Of a stretch of 64,000 nucleotides of DNA, positions 40,693 through 49,314 are shown piece by piece; position 1 is the first letter of the stretch; every line of letters starts with the position of its first letter. The translations under genes and the position numbers were made by a program. Source of the DNA: Oscillospiraceae bacterium (GTDB lineage Bacteria > Bacillota_A > Clostridia > Oscillospirales > Oscillospiraceae); assembly GCA_017415945.1 (NCBI GenBank), contig JAFQDR010000108.1:5721-69720 (forward strand), in the 5' to 3' direction. The notes under the pieces were generated by a model. The model was not told the DNA's origin and made no database searches. It saw nothing but the letters and a program-made list of their open reading frames with translations.

Positions 40693-42693
40693 TTAGTGGC
40701 TGCGGAGATGGCGCAGCAGGGGGGTACTGTTCAAATCGGCTTTGCCGCTGCGGGGAACAGCCGCGGCGGTATAAATATCATTGACGAAGGAGGCCTTTGT
40801 CAGACCTGCTTCGTTGAAAATACGCATACAAGCGCAGAACTTTGCGGGGGCTGCGGGATGCAGCTTGGTGATCTCATCCACGGAGACACAGATGCTGCCG
40901 CCCTCAGCTGTGAAGCTGCGCCACAGTGCCGCCAGCTCTCTGCGGTCGGGCACCAGATGGGCTGCCTCCAGAGGTGCGGGCATTTCGCCGCCCAGCAGTC
41001 GTCTGCACAGGGGAGCGGGGTCGTTTGCGCGGACATCGGACACCAGCAGCTGTACGGTATACTGATCCCGATAGTGGTTGATCTGGGGGGAGAAGGCCAC
41101 GTCCACAAGGTCACCCTGCTTCAATCCCAGATCCGAATAGCTGTGACCGAAGAAGATGCCGTCGAACAGACGGGAGCCCCCGCGGAACTTCAGCCGCAGA
41201 TGCTTGCCGCCGCCGATGGGGGTGATCTGCTCCAGAGTCAGCCCTGTCATGCACATAAGGGGCTTGGGGTTGGAGTTGCCGTAGGGCTCCATGAACCCGA
41301 TGGCCTCCACGCAGTCTAAGGTCAGCAGCTCACTGTCGCCGATGAGCAGCTCACAGTGCAGGTCGGGGACGGGGGAGGGGGGATTGTCAATATAATGCCG
41401 ATGGAGCTTGGCACGGAATGCGTCCAGATCACGGCGGTGAATGGACAGCCCCGCAGCCAGTGCGTGACCGCCGAAGCTTTCCAAATGCTCGGAGCAGGCG
41501 GACAGGGCGGCGAACAGATCGAAGTTGCCGTAGCTGCGGCAGGAGCCCTTGCCGTCATCCCCGTCCAGACAGATCAGAACCGAGGGTACGGCGTACTGTT
41601 CGCTGAGGCGGGAGGCGATGATCCCCACGATGCCCTTGTGCCAGGTCTCGCTTGCCAGCACCAAGGGGGTGTTTGTCATATGCAGGGAGGTGACCATTTC
41701 CACCGCTTCGTTCCAGATATCCTGCTCCATCTGCTGGCGCTGCACGTTCAAATCGCACAGCTCCTGCGCCAGCTCCAGAGCCTGCTCCCGATCCTCGGAC
41801 AGCAGCAGCTTTACGGCGATGGAGGTCTTGCCCAGTCGCCCTGCGGCGTTGATGCGGGGGGCAAGGGTATAGCTGATGGTGGAGGCGGAGATCTCCTTTC
41901 CCGGTGCCATGGCCTTGGCGATGAGAGCCGCCAGACCGGGGCGGGGATTCGCGGTCAGCTTTTTCAGCCCCGTTTGCACCAAATAACGGTTTTCACCCAC
42001 CATGGGCATTACGTCTGCCACGGTGCCGACAGCCACCAAGTCCGCATAGCGGCGGAGCATGGCTTCGGGGTCGCCGTCCAAGGCACAGATGAGCTTAAAG
42101 GCCACACCGCAGCCCGCCAGTGCGTCAAAGCCGTATTCGCAGTCCTCCCGCTTGGGGTCGATGACCGCCACGGCCTTGGGCAGAGTGAAGCCGCGGCATT
42201 CGTGGTGGTCGGTGATGATCATATCCACCCCGCGGGAGCGGGCATATTCCGTTTCCGCAGCGGCGGTGATGCCGCAGTCCACGGTGATGATGAGGGTCAC
42301 ACCACTGTTGGCAAGGTGCTCCACTGCCTCGTGATTGAGCCCGTAGCCCTCGTCGATGCGGTCGGGGATATAGGGCAGGCAGTCCACACCCTGTGCGGTG
42401 AGGTAGCTGTATACGATAGACAGGGAGGTGATGCCGTCCACGTCATAGTCCCCGTAGATGGCCACCTTTTCCTTGTTTTTGATTGCCTGACGGATACGGG
42501 CCACGGCCTGAGGCATATCCTTCATGGTCATGGCATCCCCAAGGGAACTATATGAGGGATGGAGGAACGCATCCACATCTCTGTCGGGAATTTTGCGCAG
42601 CGCAAGCACCGCCTCCAGCAAAGGCGGTCGATTGCCCCGAAAGTCATCGGCGACGATGGGGCGGGATGGAATTTCCCAAAACTTTCCTTTCAT
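40693..42693 (-). CDS. recJ: Single-stranded-DNA-specific exonuclease RecJ
   Basis: 666 residues. DHH phosphoesterase motifs: YGDYDVDGITS (80-90), ITVDCGI (137-143) and TDHHEC (161-166); DHHA1 domain with SFGGHALAAGLSI further on, then an OB-fold and C-terminal extension. RecJ degrades single strands 5' to 3' in recombination and repair. The promoter is recognisable upstream. It precedes relA, an arrangement common in Firmicutes, although recJ is more often next to apt in some genera. Confidence 0.95.
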   Translation of the reverse strand: MKGKFWEIPSRPIVADDFRGNRPPLLEAVLALRKIPDRDVDAFLHPSYSSLGDAMTMKDMPQAVARIRQAIKNKEKVAIYGDYDVDGITSLSIVYSYLTAQGVDCLPYIPDRIDEGYGLNHEAVEHLANSGVTLIITVDCGITAAAETEYARSRGVDMIITDHHECRGFTLPKAVAVIDPKREDCEYGFDALAGCGVAFKLICALDGDPEAMLRRYADLVAVGTVADVMPMVGENRYLVQTGLKKLTANPRPGLAALIAKAMAPGKEISASTISYTLAPRINAAGRLGKTSIAVKLLLSEDREQALELAQELCDLNVQRQQMEQDIWNEAVEMVTSLHMTNTPLVLASETWHKGIVGIIASRLSEQYAVPSVLICLDGDDGKGSCRSYGNFDLFAALSACSEHLESFGGHALAAGLSIHRRDLDAFRAKLHRHYIDNPPSPVPDLHCELLIGDSELLTLDCVEAIGFMEPYGNSNPKPLMCMTGLTLEQITPIGGGKHLRLKFRGGSRLFDGIFFGHSYSDLGLKQGDLVDVAFSPQINHYRDQYTVQLLVSDVRANDPAPLCRRLLGGEMPAPLEAAHLVPDRRELAALWRSFTAEGGSICVSVDEITKLHPAAPAKFCACMRIFNEAGLTKASFVNDIYTAAAVPRSGKADLNSTPLLRHLRSH

Positions 42694-42720
42694 AGCATTG
42701 TCCTTTCTTTATAACTATGT

Positions 42721-42749
42721 ATTATATCAAAAAAAGGACTTCCGTGCAA
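42721..42749 (-). promoter_or_regulatory. Promoter of recJ-relA-dtd
   Basis: On the minus strand TTGCAC (42749-42744), 17-base spacer, TATAAT (42726-42721), about 28 bases before the start codon. Confidence 0.7.
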
Positions 42750-42798
42750 CCTGTATTCTATTAAATGTGAATGAAAGGAGCGGGGGTTAGCGGCATCA

Positions 42799-42930
42799 TC
42801 CCGTAGGGGCGGCTATCAGCCGCCCGCAGCTGCGCAGTGCGAGCGACGTTAATCGGGCGGATACTATCCGCCCCTACGAGGGAGGAGACTTTCGGTGCGC
42901 AGCAAAGGACGCCTGCAAGGGGTATCCCTA
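42799..42930. repeat. Cluster of short palindromic repeats before the thioredoxin gene
   Basis: GTAGGGGCGGCTATCAGCCG then CCCG (42802-42826), CGGGCGGATACTATCCGCCC then CTAC (42855-42879), and GCAAGGGGTATCCCTACGGG (42913-42932). The rest of the 425-base gap to 43118 holds an A/T-rich leader with a TACAAT (43083-43088) possible -10 and a CGCAAAAGCGTTACC stretch like those before the adhesin. No gene is seen. Confidence 0.6.
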
Positions 42931-43117
42931 CGGGTGCAGAGGTGAAACGATATGTTGGCGTGTGACGCAGGACGAGTACCGCAAAAGCGTTACCATGTGT
43001 TTATATGGACATAAGCAGAATATCCGTGCAAGTCGGAAAACGGTGATTTTATCACAGAAGATATTTCGCGGTTTTGATATGATACAATCAGAAAAAGAAA
43101 ACAAGGAGGAAAACATA

Positions 43118-43423
43118 ATGTCCGTAAAGAAGATCGATAAAAATAACTACCGTGAACTGGTACTGCAGTCCGATAAGCCTGTGCTTCTGGATTTTTGGGC
43201 ATCCTGGTGCGGCCCCTGCCGTATGATTTCCCCCATCATTGATAAAATCGCAAGAGAGCATCCCGAAATTGTGGTGGGTAAGATCAATGTAGACGAACAG
43301 CCCGAGCTGGCAAGAGAATACGGTGCTATGAGCATCCCCCTGCTGGTGGTGGTCAAGGATGGCAAGGTGACCAATAGAGCCGTAGGTGCCATGCCCGAAC
43401 AGAGAATTCTGAATCTGCTGTAA
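43118..43423 (+). CDS. trxA: Thioredoxin
   Basis: 101 residues from ATG 43118 (AAGGAGG upstream). Active site WCGPC with Cys31 and Cys34 in LLDFWASWCGPCRMISPIID, and cis-proline in GAMSIPLLVVV. A normal single-domain thioredoxin that reduces protein disulfides in the cytoplasm. Twelve bases separate it from a rhodanese gene with its own AAGGAGG, so the two are co-transcribed and may handle persulfide or disulfide stress together. Confidence 0.94.
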   Translation: MSVKKIDKNNYRELVLQSDKPVLLDFWASWCGPCRMISPIIDKIAREHPEIVVGKINVDEQPELAREYGAMSIPLLVVVKDGKVTNRAVGAMPEQRILNLL

Positions 43424-43435
43424 GGAGGTGTGCGT

Positions 43436-43756
43436 ATGGGTTTTCTGAACTTCTTTAAAGGTCCCGATATTAACCACGGTGTTGCGGAATTTTCCGACAA
43501 TCCTCGTGGATGGCTGCTGGATGTGAGAACCGAAGGTGAGTACCGCAGCGGACACATCCCCAACAGCAAGAACGTTCCTCTCCATGGAATCGAACAGGTG
43601 GCGGCAATGATTCCCGATCGCAGCGCTCCCATTTACCTGTACTGTCAGAGCGGGGTGCGCAGCCGCCGCGGCGAATCCAGACTGCTGGATATGGGATACC
43701 GCAATGTGAAGAATCTGGGCAGCATCTTGGATTATAAGGGTGCATTGGAATATTGA
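43436..43756 (+). CDS. Rhodanese-like domain protein
   Basis: 106 residues starting at ATG 43436; a GTG six bases earlier lies too close to the ribosome binding site. One rhodanese domain: WLLDVRTEGEYRSGHIPNSK, active-site loop CQSGVRS with Cys70, and ending DMGYRNVKNLGSILDYKGAL. Such proteins carry sulfane sulfur on the cysteine. Paired with thioredoxin, which can reduce the persulfide; sulfur-trafficking partners are otherwise unknown. Confidence 0.93.
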   Translation: MGFLNFFKGPDINHGVAEFSDNPRGWLLDVRTEGEYRSGHIPNSKNVPLHGIEQVAAMIPDRSAPIYLYCQSGVRSRRGESRLLDMGYRNVKNLGSILDYKGALEY

Positions 43757-43800
43757 AAAAGAACCCTCGACGAATCGGAAAGGATTCGTCGGGGGTTGCT
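43756..43800 (-). terminator. Bidirectional terminator between rhodanese and Crp/Fnr genes
   Basis: AACCCTCGACGAATC ... GATTCGTCGGGGGTT; the minus-strand side has the better T-run (CTTTTTC). Confidence 0.7.
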
Positions 43801-43803
43801 GCA

Positions 43804-44460
43804 TTATGTCTCGGAAAGGGCGCGGAGTTTTCGCTTGTCGGTGATTGCGATGCTGCCGCGGGAGAGCTTTACCGTGCCCTCGTTTTGCAGATAGCGGAGC
43901 ATACGGGTGACTACCTCGCGGTGGGTGCCCAAGTGGTTGGCAATGGTTTCGTGGGTGATCTGCAGGTTGTCCGATTCCTCGATGACAGATTCCTCCAGCA
44001 GGAAAGCGGCCACGCGCTTGTCCAGACTTTTCCACAGGATCTGCTCGATGAGCCACATAGCCTCGGAAAAACGACTGCCCATGATCTCGCTTGTAAGGTT
44101 TGCCACAGGTGCGGATTCCTCCATGAGGTGTTTGAACGTATCGGGATGGATGAGCCAGAATTCCGTGTCCTTTTCTGCTGTGATGTGGATGTCGAATTGA
44201 ATGCTGTTCATGATGCAGGCAGCGGAAAACAGGCATAAATCACGGGGAAACAGACGATATAAGGTGATCTCCCGTCCCCCTTCGGAAAGAATGTGGGCGC
44301 GCAGCTGACCATCACGGACCAGCACCAGACCTGTGCAGTCTGTACTGCTGTGGATGGGGGTGCCCTTGGACGCTTTGCGCAGTACAGTGTTTTCCTGCAG
44401 CAGGGTTTGCTGTTGAAGCGTCAGCTTGCTCCAAACGGGGAAATATGCAGAAAACTCCAT
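43804..44460 (-). CDS. Crp/Fnr family transcriptional regulator
   Basis: 218 residues. Cyclic-nucleotide-binding-like domain at 20-115 (GLVLVRDGQLRAHILSEGGR, then ITLYRLFPRDLCLFSAACIM), a dimer helix (SEAMWLIEQILWKSLDKRVA) and a C-terminal HTH_Crp domain (QITHETIANHLGTHREVVTR, MLRYLQNEGTVKLSRGSIAI). No N-terminal Fnr-type cysteine cluster is seen, although Cys42, Cys76 and Cys82 exist. It is convergent with the trxA-rhodanese pair and could respond to redox or metabolic state; the effector is unknown. AAGGAGG precedes the ATG. Confidence 0.9.
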   Translation of the reverse strand: MEFSAYFPVWSKLTLQQQTLLQENTVLRKASKGTPIHSSTDCTGLVLVRDGQLRAHILSEGGREITLYRLFPRDLCLFSAACIMNSIQFDIHITAEKDTEFWLIHPDTFKHLMEESAPVANLTSEIMGSRFSEAMWLIEQILWKSLDKRVAAFLLEESVIEESDNLQITHETIANHLGTHREVVTRMLRYLQNEGTVKLSRGSIAITDKRKLRALSET

Positions 44461-44588
44461 GACGTTCCTCCTTGGTCGGTGTTGCGTTTATTGTAGCATA
44501 CACAGGGGAGGCACGCAAGAAGGGGGGCGATGAGCGCCGCAAAAACGATCGTGCTTACGCATAACGAAAATGGGATTGTGGGTACGAG

Positions 44589-44798
44589 CTGTGAGACCGG
44601 GGACGGGTCTGTGTCTCACGGCTTGGTGCGATTCGGAGGCTTAAAGTTCACTGAGACATGGACCTGTACCCTGTCTCATGGTGGAGAGAAACCTATGCTG
44701 AAAATTTGGACAGGGTACAGTTCTGTGTCTCATTTGAGAAAGGTTGACCGATAGCGACATTTTACCGTGAGACACAGAGCAGTCCCCCTGTCCCTATG
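44589..44798. repeat. Element bounded by inverted GTGAGAC repeats
   Basis: GTGAGACCGGGGACGGGTCT then GTGTCTCAC at 44589-44617 is complementary to GTGAGACACAGAGCAGTCCC then CCCTGTCCC at 44767-44795 over most positions. Internal CTGAGACATG, CCCTGTCTCATG and TGTGTCTCATTTGAG add further copies of the same core. It looks like a small non-autonomous element. It fills the gap between the Crp/Fnr gene and the two-component operon; no gene is seen in it. Confidence 0.65.
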
Positions 44799-44874
44799 TT
44801 AAACAATTCTTAAAAACTTTCCGTCTGTTATCTTAAAGGCAAATCTGTTATGATAGGGTCAAGAGGTGAGACGT

Positions 44875-45567
44875 ATGTACAACATTCTGGTTTGCGACGA
44901 CGAAAAGGATATCGTTTCCGCGTTGAATATCTACCTGTCCTCCGAGGGCTACGGGGTTATTCCCGCCTACTCGGGGAAGCAGGCCTTGGAGATCATGCAG
45001 CAGCAGAGCATCGATCTGGTGCTCATGGACATTATGATGCCCGAAATGGACGGCCTGACCGCGGTGGCCAAGCTTCGGGAGTTCAGCAATGTGCCCGTGC
45101 TGTTTCTGACCGCCAAGAGCGAGGATGCGGACATGATCCTTGGTCTGAACATGGGTGCCGATGACTACATCACCAAGCCCTTTAAGCCCATGGAGGTCAT
45201 CGCCCGTGCCCGCAGCCATCTGCGCCGCTATGCCATTCTGGGCGGTGCCCAAAAGCAGCAGAACCTGTTCACCGTAGGGGGCATCCGACTGGATCACGAG
45301 TCCAAATCCGTCACTCTGGACGGGGAGCCCGTGAGCCTGACCCCTCTGGAATACAGCATCCTCCACTATCTGATGCAGAACCCCGGCAAGGTGTTCTCCT
45401 CGGAGCAGCTGTATCGTGAGGTGTGGAAGGACAGTCCCATGGGTGGGGAAAACACCGTTGCGGTACATATTCGGCATCTCCGTGAAAAATTGGAGATCGA
45501 CCCCTCCAACCCCCGTTATATCAAGGTGGTCTGGGGTCACGGCTATAAAATTGAGTCACTGAAATAA
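44875..45567 (+). CDS. OmpR-family response regulator
   Basis: 230 residues from ATG 44875; GAGGTG is six bases upstream, so the in-frame GTG at 44866 is not used. Receiver domain with ILVCDDEKDIVSAL, phosphorylation site in DLVLMDIMMPEMDG (Asp50-region), and KPF at the end of the domain. The C-terminal winged helix (LTPLEYSILHYLMQNPGKVF ... NTVAVHIRHLREKLE) is OmpR/PhoB-type. It is followed after 12 bp by its histidine kinase. A TATGAT at 44849-44854 may be the -10 of the promoter. Confidence 0.94.
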   Translation: MYNILVCDDEKDIVSALNIYLSSEGYGVIPAYSGKQALEIMQQQSIDLVLMDIMMPEMDGLTAVAKLREFSNVPVLFLTAKSEDADMILGLNMGADDYITKPFKPMEVIARARSHLRRYAILGGAQKQQNLFTVGGIRLDHESKSVTLDGEPVSLTPLEYSILHYLMQNPGKVFSSEQLYREVWKDSPMGGENTVAVHIRHLREKLEIDPSNPRYIKVVWGHGYKIESLK

Positions 45568-45579
45568 GGAGGCGATACC

Positions 45580-48114
45580 ATGAAAACATTCCGAGGAAGT
45601 GCCATTGGCAAGCTCATCATCGGGCTGATCGTCATTGCCCTGCTGACGGGCTGCGCCTACCATGCGGTATTTGGCATTGCTTTCACCGTGGTGGATGCCC
45701 GTGACTGGGCAGGTGCGGTGCTGAACATTAACATGAACAATCAGACCCGGCAGGCAACGGACTATTTCTTCCTGCAAAAGCAGTATGCGGACGTGAAGGA
45801 AGATGACATTCCCAAGTGGGCACAGCAGGAGCTGGCAGATTACGAGGCCCTGTTCAATCCCGAAACCACCAACTTCCGCTTTGCGGTGTATGTTGGTGAG
45901 GAACAAATTTTCGGCAATTACAACGGCGAGCCCACCATTGCCACCGACTATGACTGGGAGCAGCGGTTTATCGGCACCGAGCTGGACCGTCAGCGTCTGG
46001 AAGCCATGGAGCGGGAGTGGGCATACGACTATGAAAACGACGTAGCCCTGCAGGGTGTGGGCGGCACCATCTACCCCGTGCCCGAATCCCACAAGATGCC
46101 CGAGCAGTACGCATTTTATGATGACTACGGCAACTACTACGACGAATATGGCAACGTCATTGCCTACAACGGCAAGTATTACGATGAAAACGGCAATTTC
46201 ATCCATGTGGTTACAGAGTCCGCAGAAACGGAGAATCCTTCCAATCATACCATTGTTGTGGATGGAATCACCTATTTCCCCATCGACCCCAGTGAGGGCT
46301 TCCCCGAGCCCTTTGCGTATCGGGACGAAAGCGGTTCGTTCTTTGATGAAAACCTGAACCTGATCATGACGGGGGAAGGCTACTACATGGTGGAGACTAC
46401 CCCTCCCCCTCGCGTGCAGACGGATACGACGACCATCGTCTCTACCCCCAAGCCCACGCCTACGCCCGCACCTACCCCCAAGCCTCAGCTGGTGGAGGTA
46501 CAGAAGCTGACGGACGAGGAGCGGGAAGCACTGTACGCTGCCTGCTATGAGGAATATGCCATCCGCGGCTACATCCTTGAGGAAATGACCGTGGCAGATG
46601 GGTACTCTGCCCTGTATGACCGTGTCATGGAATACGCATCCTACAGAGAGGACAATGTGGAGAATGCCATCGGTCTGGGCATCGGCGGTCTGGTGCTGCT
46701 GGCCATCCTGCTGGTGCTGGCGGGCAAGCGCAATGAAGACGGCGCATACGAAGCCAACGGTACAGGTCGTCTGCCCTGGGACGTGTGGTTCGTAGGTGTC
46801 TGCTGCTTGGCAGTGGGCGCAGGCTGTGTGGTATTTGTAGCTTCGGAAATCACTATGGAAGCCCTGTACTACAACGGACTGGAAGTCAATCTGGAGTTCT
46901 TCGAGCTTGCCATTAAGGGCTGCACCGCTGCGGCTGCCCTGTGCGTGGCACTGCTGGTGGGTGTGCTGCATTCCATTGCTGCCCGCGTGAAGGTCAAAGG
47001 CTGGTGGAAAAACTGCCTGTGTTGGAAGCTCTGCGTATGGGCATGGAAGTGGTGTGTCAAGGCGCTGAAATGGTGTTGGCGCGTCTGCAAGCGCATCTGG
47101 GGCGGTGTCCGCAAGGCCATTGTGTCCATCCCTCTGATTTGGAAGGCTGCGGTCATTCTGGGTGGCATCGGCGCGGTGGAATTTGTGTTCTACGCCGCCA
47201 ATGCCCAATATGGTGAAGGTGTATTCTTTGCCTTCCTGTGGCACATTGTCCGATTCCTCGCACTCATGATTATCTGCCTCATGCTCAAGCGGCTGCAGGC
47301 AGGTGCCCGTACCATCGCCGACGGGGATCTGGATCACCGCATCGACACCAAGAATCTGTATCTGGACTTTAAGGAGCACGCAGAGTGCCTGAACCGCATC
47401 GGCGACGGTCTAAGCCGCAGTGTGGACGCACAGCTTCGCTCCGAGCGCATGAAGACCGAACTCATTACCAATGTGTCCCATGACCTGAAGACCCCCCTCA
47501 CCAGCATCGTCAATTACGTGGACCTGCTGAAGAAGGAGGAGCTGACGGGCAGCGCGGCGGAATATGTGGAGGTGCTGGACAGACAGTCCGCACGGCTGAA
47601 GAAGCTGACTGAGGACCTTGTGGAAGCCTCCAAGGCATCCAGCGGTGCACTGAACGTGAAGTCCGAGCGGGTGAATCTTACGGAGCTGCTGGAGCAGTCC
47701 CGGGCGGAATATGCGGGGCGGCTTATGGAGCATCACCTGCAGCCCATCCTCCGTCAGCCCGAGGGCGAGATGTACGTCTGGGCGGACGGGAAGTATGTGT
47801 GGCGCATTGTGGATAATCTCCTGTCCAATGTGTGCAAGTACGCCATGCCCAACACCCGCGTGTACATGGAGCTGCGCAGTGAGGGCGAGTTCACGGTATT
47901 GAGCGTGAAGAATATGTCCCGAGAGAGCCTGAATATCTCTGCCGAGGAGCTCATGGAGCGCTTCGTCCGCGGAGACAGCTCCCGCAATACCGAGGGAAGC
48001 GGCTTGGGACTGAGCATTGCCCAGAACCTTGCCAAGCTCATGGGCGGTGAAGTGCGCATCACCATCGACGGCGACCTGTTCAAGGCAGATGTGCTGCTGC
48101 CAACGGCAAAATAA
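45580..48114 (+). CDS. Sensor histidine kinase with unusual large ectodomain and Trp/Cys-rich loop
   Basis: 844 residues. A first membrane helix (residues 9-35) leads to an extracellular region of about 320 residues holding Tyr/Gly/Asn repeats (YDDYGNYYDEYGNVIAYNG, YYDENGNF) and a PTPTPAPTPKPQ linker. Helices near 360-382, 403-425, 447-465, 525-542 and 549-568 follow. Between them, residues 470-508 are exceptionally rich in Trp, Cys and Lys (KGWWKNCLCWKLCVWAWKWC). HAMP-like segment, then HisKA with NVSHDLKTPLTSIVNYV (His634) and HATPase with DNLLSNVCKYA and EGSGLGLSIAQNLAKLMGG. Forms a two-component system with the preceding regulator. Confidence 0.92.
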   Translation: MKTFRGSAIGKLIIGLIVIALLTGCAYHAVFGIAFTVVDARDWAGAVLNINMNNQTRQATDYFFLQKQYADVKEDDIPKWAQQELADYEALFNPETTNFRFAVYVGEEQIFGNYNGEPTIATDYDWEQRFIGTELDRQRLEAMEREWAYDYENDVALQGVGGTIYPVPESHKMPEQYAFYDDYGNYYDEYGNVIAYNGKYYDENGNFIHVVTESAETENPSNHTIVVDGITYFPIDPSEGFPEPFAYRDESGSFFDENLNLIMTGEGYYMVETTPPPRVQTDTTTIVSTPKPTPTPAPTPKPQLVEVQKLTDEEREALYAACYEEYAIRGYILEEMTVADGYSALYDRVMEYASYREDNVENAIGLGIGGLVLLAILLVLAGKRNEDGAYEANGTGRLPWDVWFVGVCCLAVGAGCVVFVASEITMEALYYNGLEVNLEFFELAIKGCTAAAALCVALLVGVLHSIAARVKVKGWWKNCLCWKLCVWAWKWCVKALKWCWRVCKRIWGGVRKAIVSIPLIWKAAVILGGIGAVEFVFYAANAQYGEGVFFAFLWHIVRFLALMIICLMLKRLQAGARTIADGDLDHRIDTKNLYLDFKEHAECLNRIGDGLSRSVDAQLRSERMKTELITNVSHDLKTPLTSIVNYVDLLKKEELTGSAAEYVEVLDRQSARLKKLTEDLVEASKASSGALNVKSERVNLTELLEQSRAEYAGRLMEHHLQPILRQPEGEMYVWADGKYVWRIVDNLLSNVCKYAMPNTRVYMELRSEGEFTVLSVKNMSRESLNISAEELMERFVRGDSSRNTEGSGLGLSIAQNLAKLMGGEVRITIDGDLFKADVLLPTAK

Positions 48115-48123
48115 TGAAATAAG

Positions 48124-48160
48124 ACAACGGGGACTCTTTATTGTCCCCGTTGTTCGTTTT
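48124..48160 (+). terminator. Terminator of the two-component operon
   Basis: ACAACGGGGAC - TCTTTATT - GTCCCCGTTGT, then TCGTTTT. Confidence 0.85.
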
Positions 48161-48197
48161 AGGGGAATCATTGCTGCACCAACGGTTTGCTGAATCG

Positions 48198-48314
48198 TAG
48201 GGAGCGTCGTCCCCGACGCTCCGTTTTCGCTGAAGTTGGACTCTGTACGTTTTTACGGTGATTGGCAATTGTCCCACTTCGTCACGGAGCGTCGGGGACG
48301 ACGCTCCCTACGAC
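48198..48314. repeat. Facing pair of GTAGGGAGCGTCG palindromes
   Basis: GTAGGGAGCGTCGTCCCCGA then CGCTCCG (48198-48224) and the inverse CGGAGCGTCGGGGACGACGC then TCCCTAC (48285-48311). The outer arms also pair, and the first unit plus flank (CTGAAGTTG) resembles the repeats beside the sigma genes. The rest of the gap holds GCGGCGGCAAGCGGCCGCC and the SBP promoter. Confidence 0.7.
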
Positions 48315-48404
48315 GGCAAAAGATTTTTTGCGGCGGCAGCAAGCGGCCGCCCTGCGGCTGGAAACAAAACCAAAATTTCATCGTCCGAATTAGCAGATTC
48401 CCAC

Positions 48405-48433
48405 TTGAAAACACCACCATTGTCATGTATGCT
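48405..48433 (+). promoter_or_regulatory. Promoter of the substrate-binding protein gene
   Basis: TTGAAA (48405-48410), 17-base spacer, TATGCT (48428-48433). Confidence 0.6.
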
Positions 48434-48468
48434 ATGTCGGTGGAATGATAAGGATAAAGGAGCAAGCT

Positions 48469-49263
48469 ATGAGAAGAAGACTGATTACGCTTGTTTTGGC
48501 TGTATGCATGGGGCTGACCCTGTGCGGCTGCGGCAAAACAGGCGGTGCATATAAACAAATCGCGACCCTGTCGGAAGGGAAGTACGCCATCGGCTTCCGT
48601 GCGGATGACCCCGTTGCGGACTATGTGGAGGCGGCCCTGAAGGTGCTGGCCGCCAACGGCAGAATCACGGATCTGGAGGCCCGCTGGTTCAGCGATACAG
48701 GCATCACCAATTTTGGCAAGGATGCGGAGGCACTGGCCAAGCTTGGCGATATTCCTCAGCGCAGCCTGATCATGGGGCTGGACCCCGACAACTTCCCCAT
48801 GAGCTACAAGAGCAATGATGTGTACATGGGCTTTGATGTGGAGCTGTGCCGCGCGGTGTGCGACCTGCTGGGCTGGCAGCTGAAGTTCTGCGAGGTGGAG
48901 GATGAGACAAAGGCTTTTGTGCACCTGTACTCCGGCAATGCGGACGTGGTCTGGGGCGGTATGCTGCTGAACCCCAATGAGACCACCTTCTCCGTGCGCT
49001 GCCCCTATATGGACGGCGGCGTGGTGCTGGTATCTCTGGCGGGCAGCGGCATGGGCAGCATCCGCAAGCTGGCGGGAGCCACCATCGGCATGAACGAAGC
49101 ACCCAAGTACAGGGAGGCCTTCAATACCACCGAGCTGAAAACCACCGCAGGTGTGCTGGCGGTCAGTGAGGAAGGCAGCGAGGTCATCTTCGATCGACTG
49201 TACAAGGGAGAATACCACGCCATCGTGGTGGATATGGCTGCGGCCAAGTATTATATGAGGTGA
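48469..49263 (+). CDS. Substrate-binding lipoprotein, family 3 type, with permuted segment order
   Basis: 264 residues from ATG 48469 (AAAGGAG upstream). Lipobox LTLCGC gives lipidated Cys21. Residues 38-76 (KYAIGFRADDPVADYVEAAL...LEARWFSD) look like the C-terminal end of amino-acid-type SBPs, where 'GxxxxIxxKWFG' normally closes the protein. Only afterwards does the usual N-terminal lobe begin (LIMGLDPDNFPMSYKSNDVY, MGFDVELCRAVCDLLGW), and the protein stops at HAIVVDMAAAKYYMR, which is normally internal. So the segments appear circularly permuted. No ABC permease or ATPase lies next to it, so it may be an orphan receptor or use a distant transporter. Confidence 0.85.
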   Translation: MRRRLITLVLAVCMGLTLCGCGKTGGAYKQIATLSEGKYAIGFRADDPVADYVEAALKVLAANGRITDLEARWFSDTGITNFGKDAEALAKLGDIPQRSLIMGLDPDNFPMSYKSNDVYMGFDVELCRAVCDLLGWQLKFCEVEDETKAFVHLYSGNADVVWGGMLLNPNETTFSVRCPYMDGGVVLVSLAGSGMGSIRKLAGATIGMNEAPKYREAFNTTELKTTAGVLAVSEEGSEVIFDRLYKGEYHAIVVDMAAAKYYMR

Positions 49264-49267
49264 CAAA

Positions 49268-49299
49268 ATCCGAGAGAGCAAACGCTCTCTCGGTTTTTT
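49268..49299 (+). terminator. Terminator of the substrate-binding protein gene
   Basis: ATCCGAGAGAGC - AAAC - GCTCTCTCGG, then TTTTTT. Confidence 0.88.
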
Positions 49300-49314
49300 G
49301 ATTTGCATCGCACC

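Noticed and set aside
38286..40784. 832-residue plus-strand frame opposite relA
   Set aside because: His/Asp/Gly-rich shadow of the well-supported relA and dtd genes on the minus strand.
42962..43117. N-terminal extension of thioredoxin
   Set aside because: ATG 43118 has an ideal AAGGAGG and gives the normal length; the upstream part lies in leader/repeat DNA.
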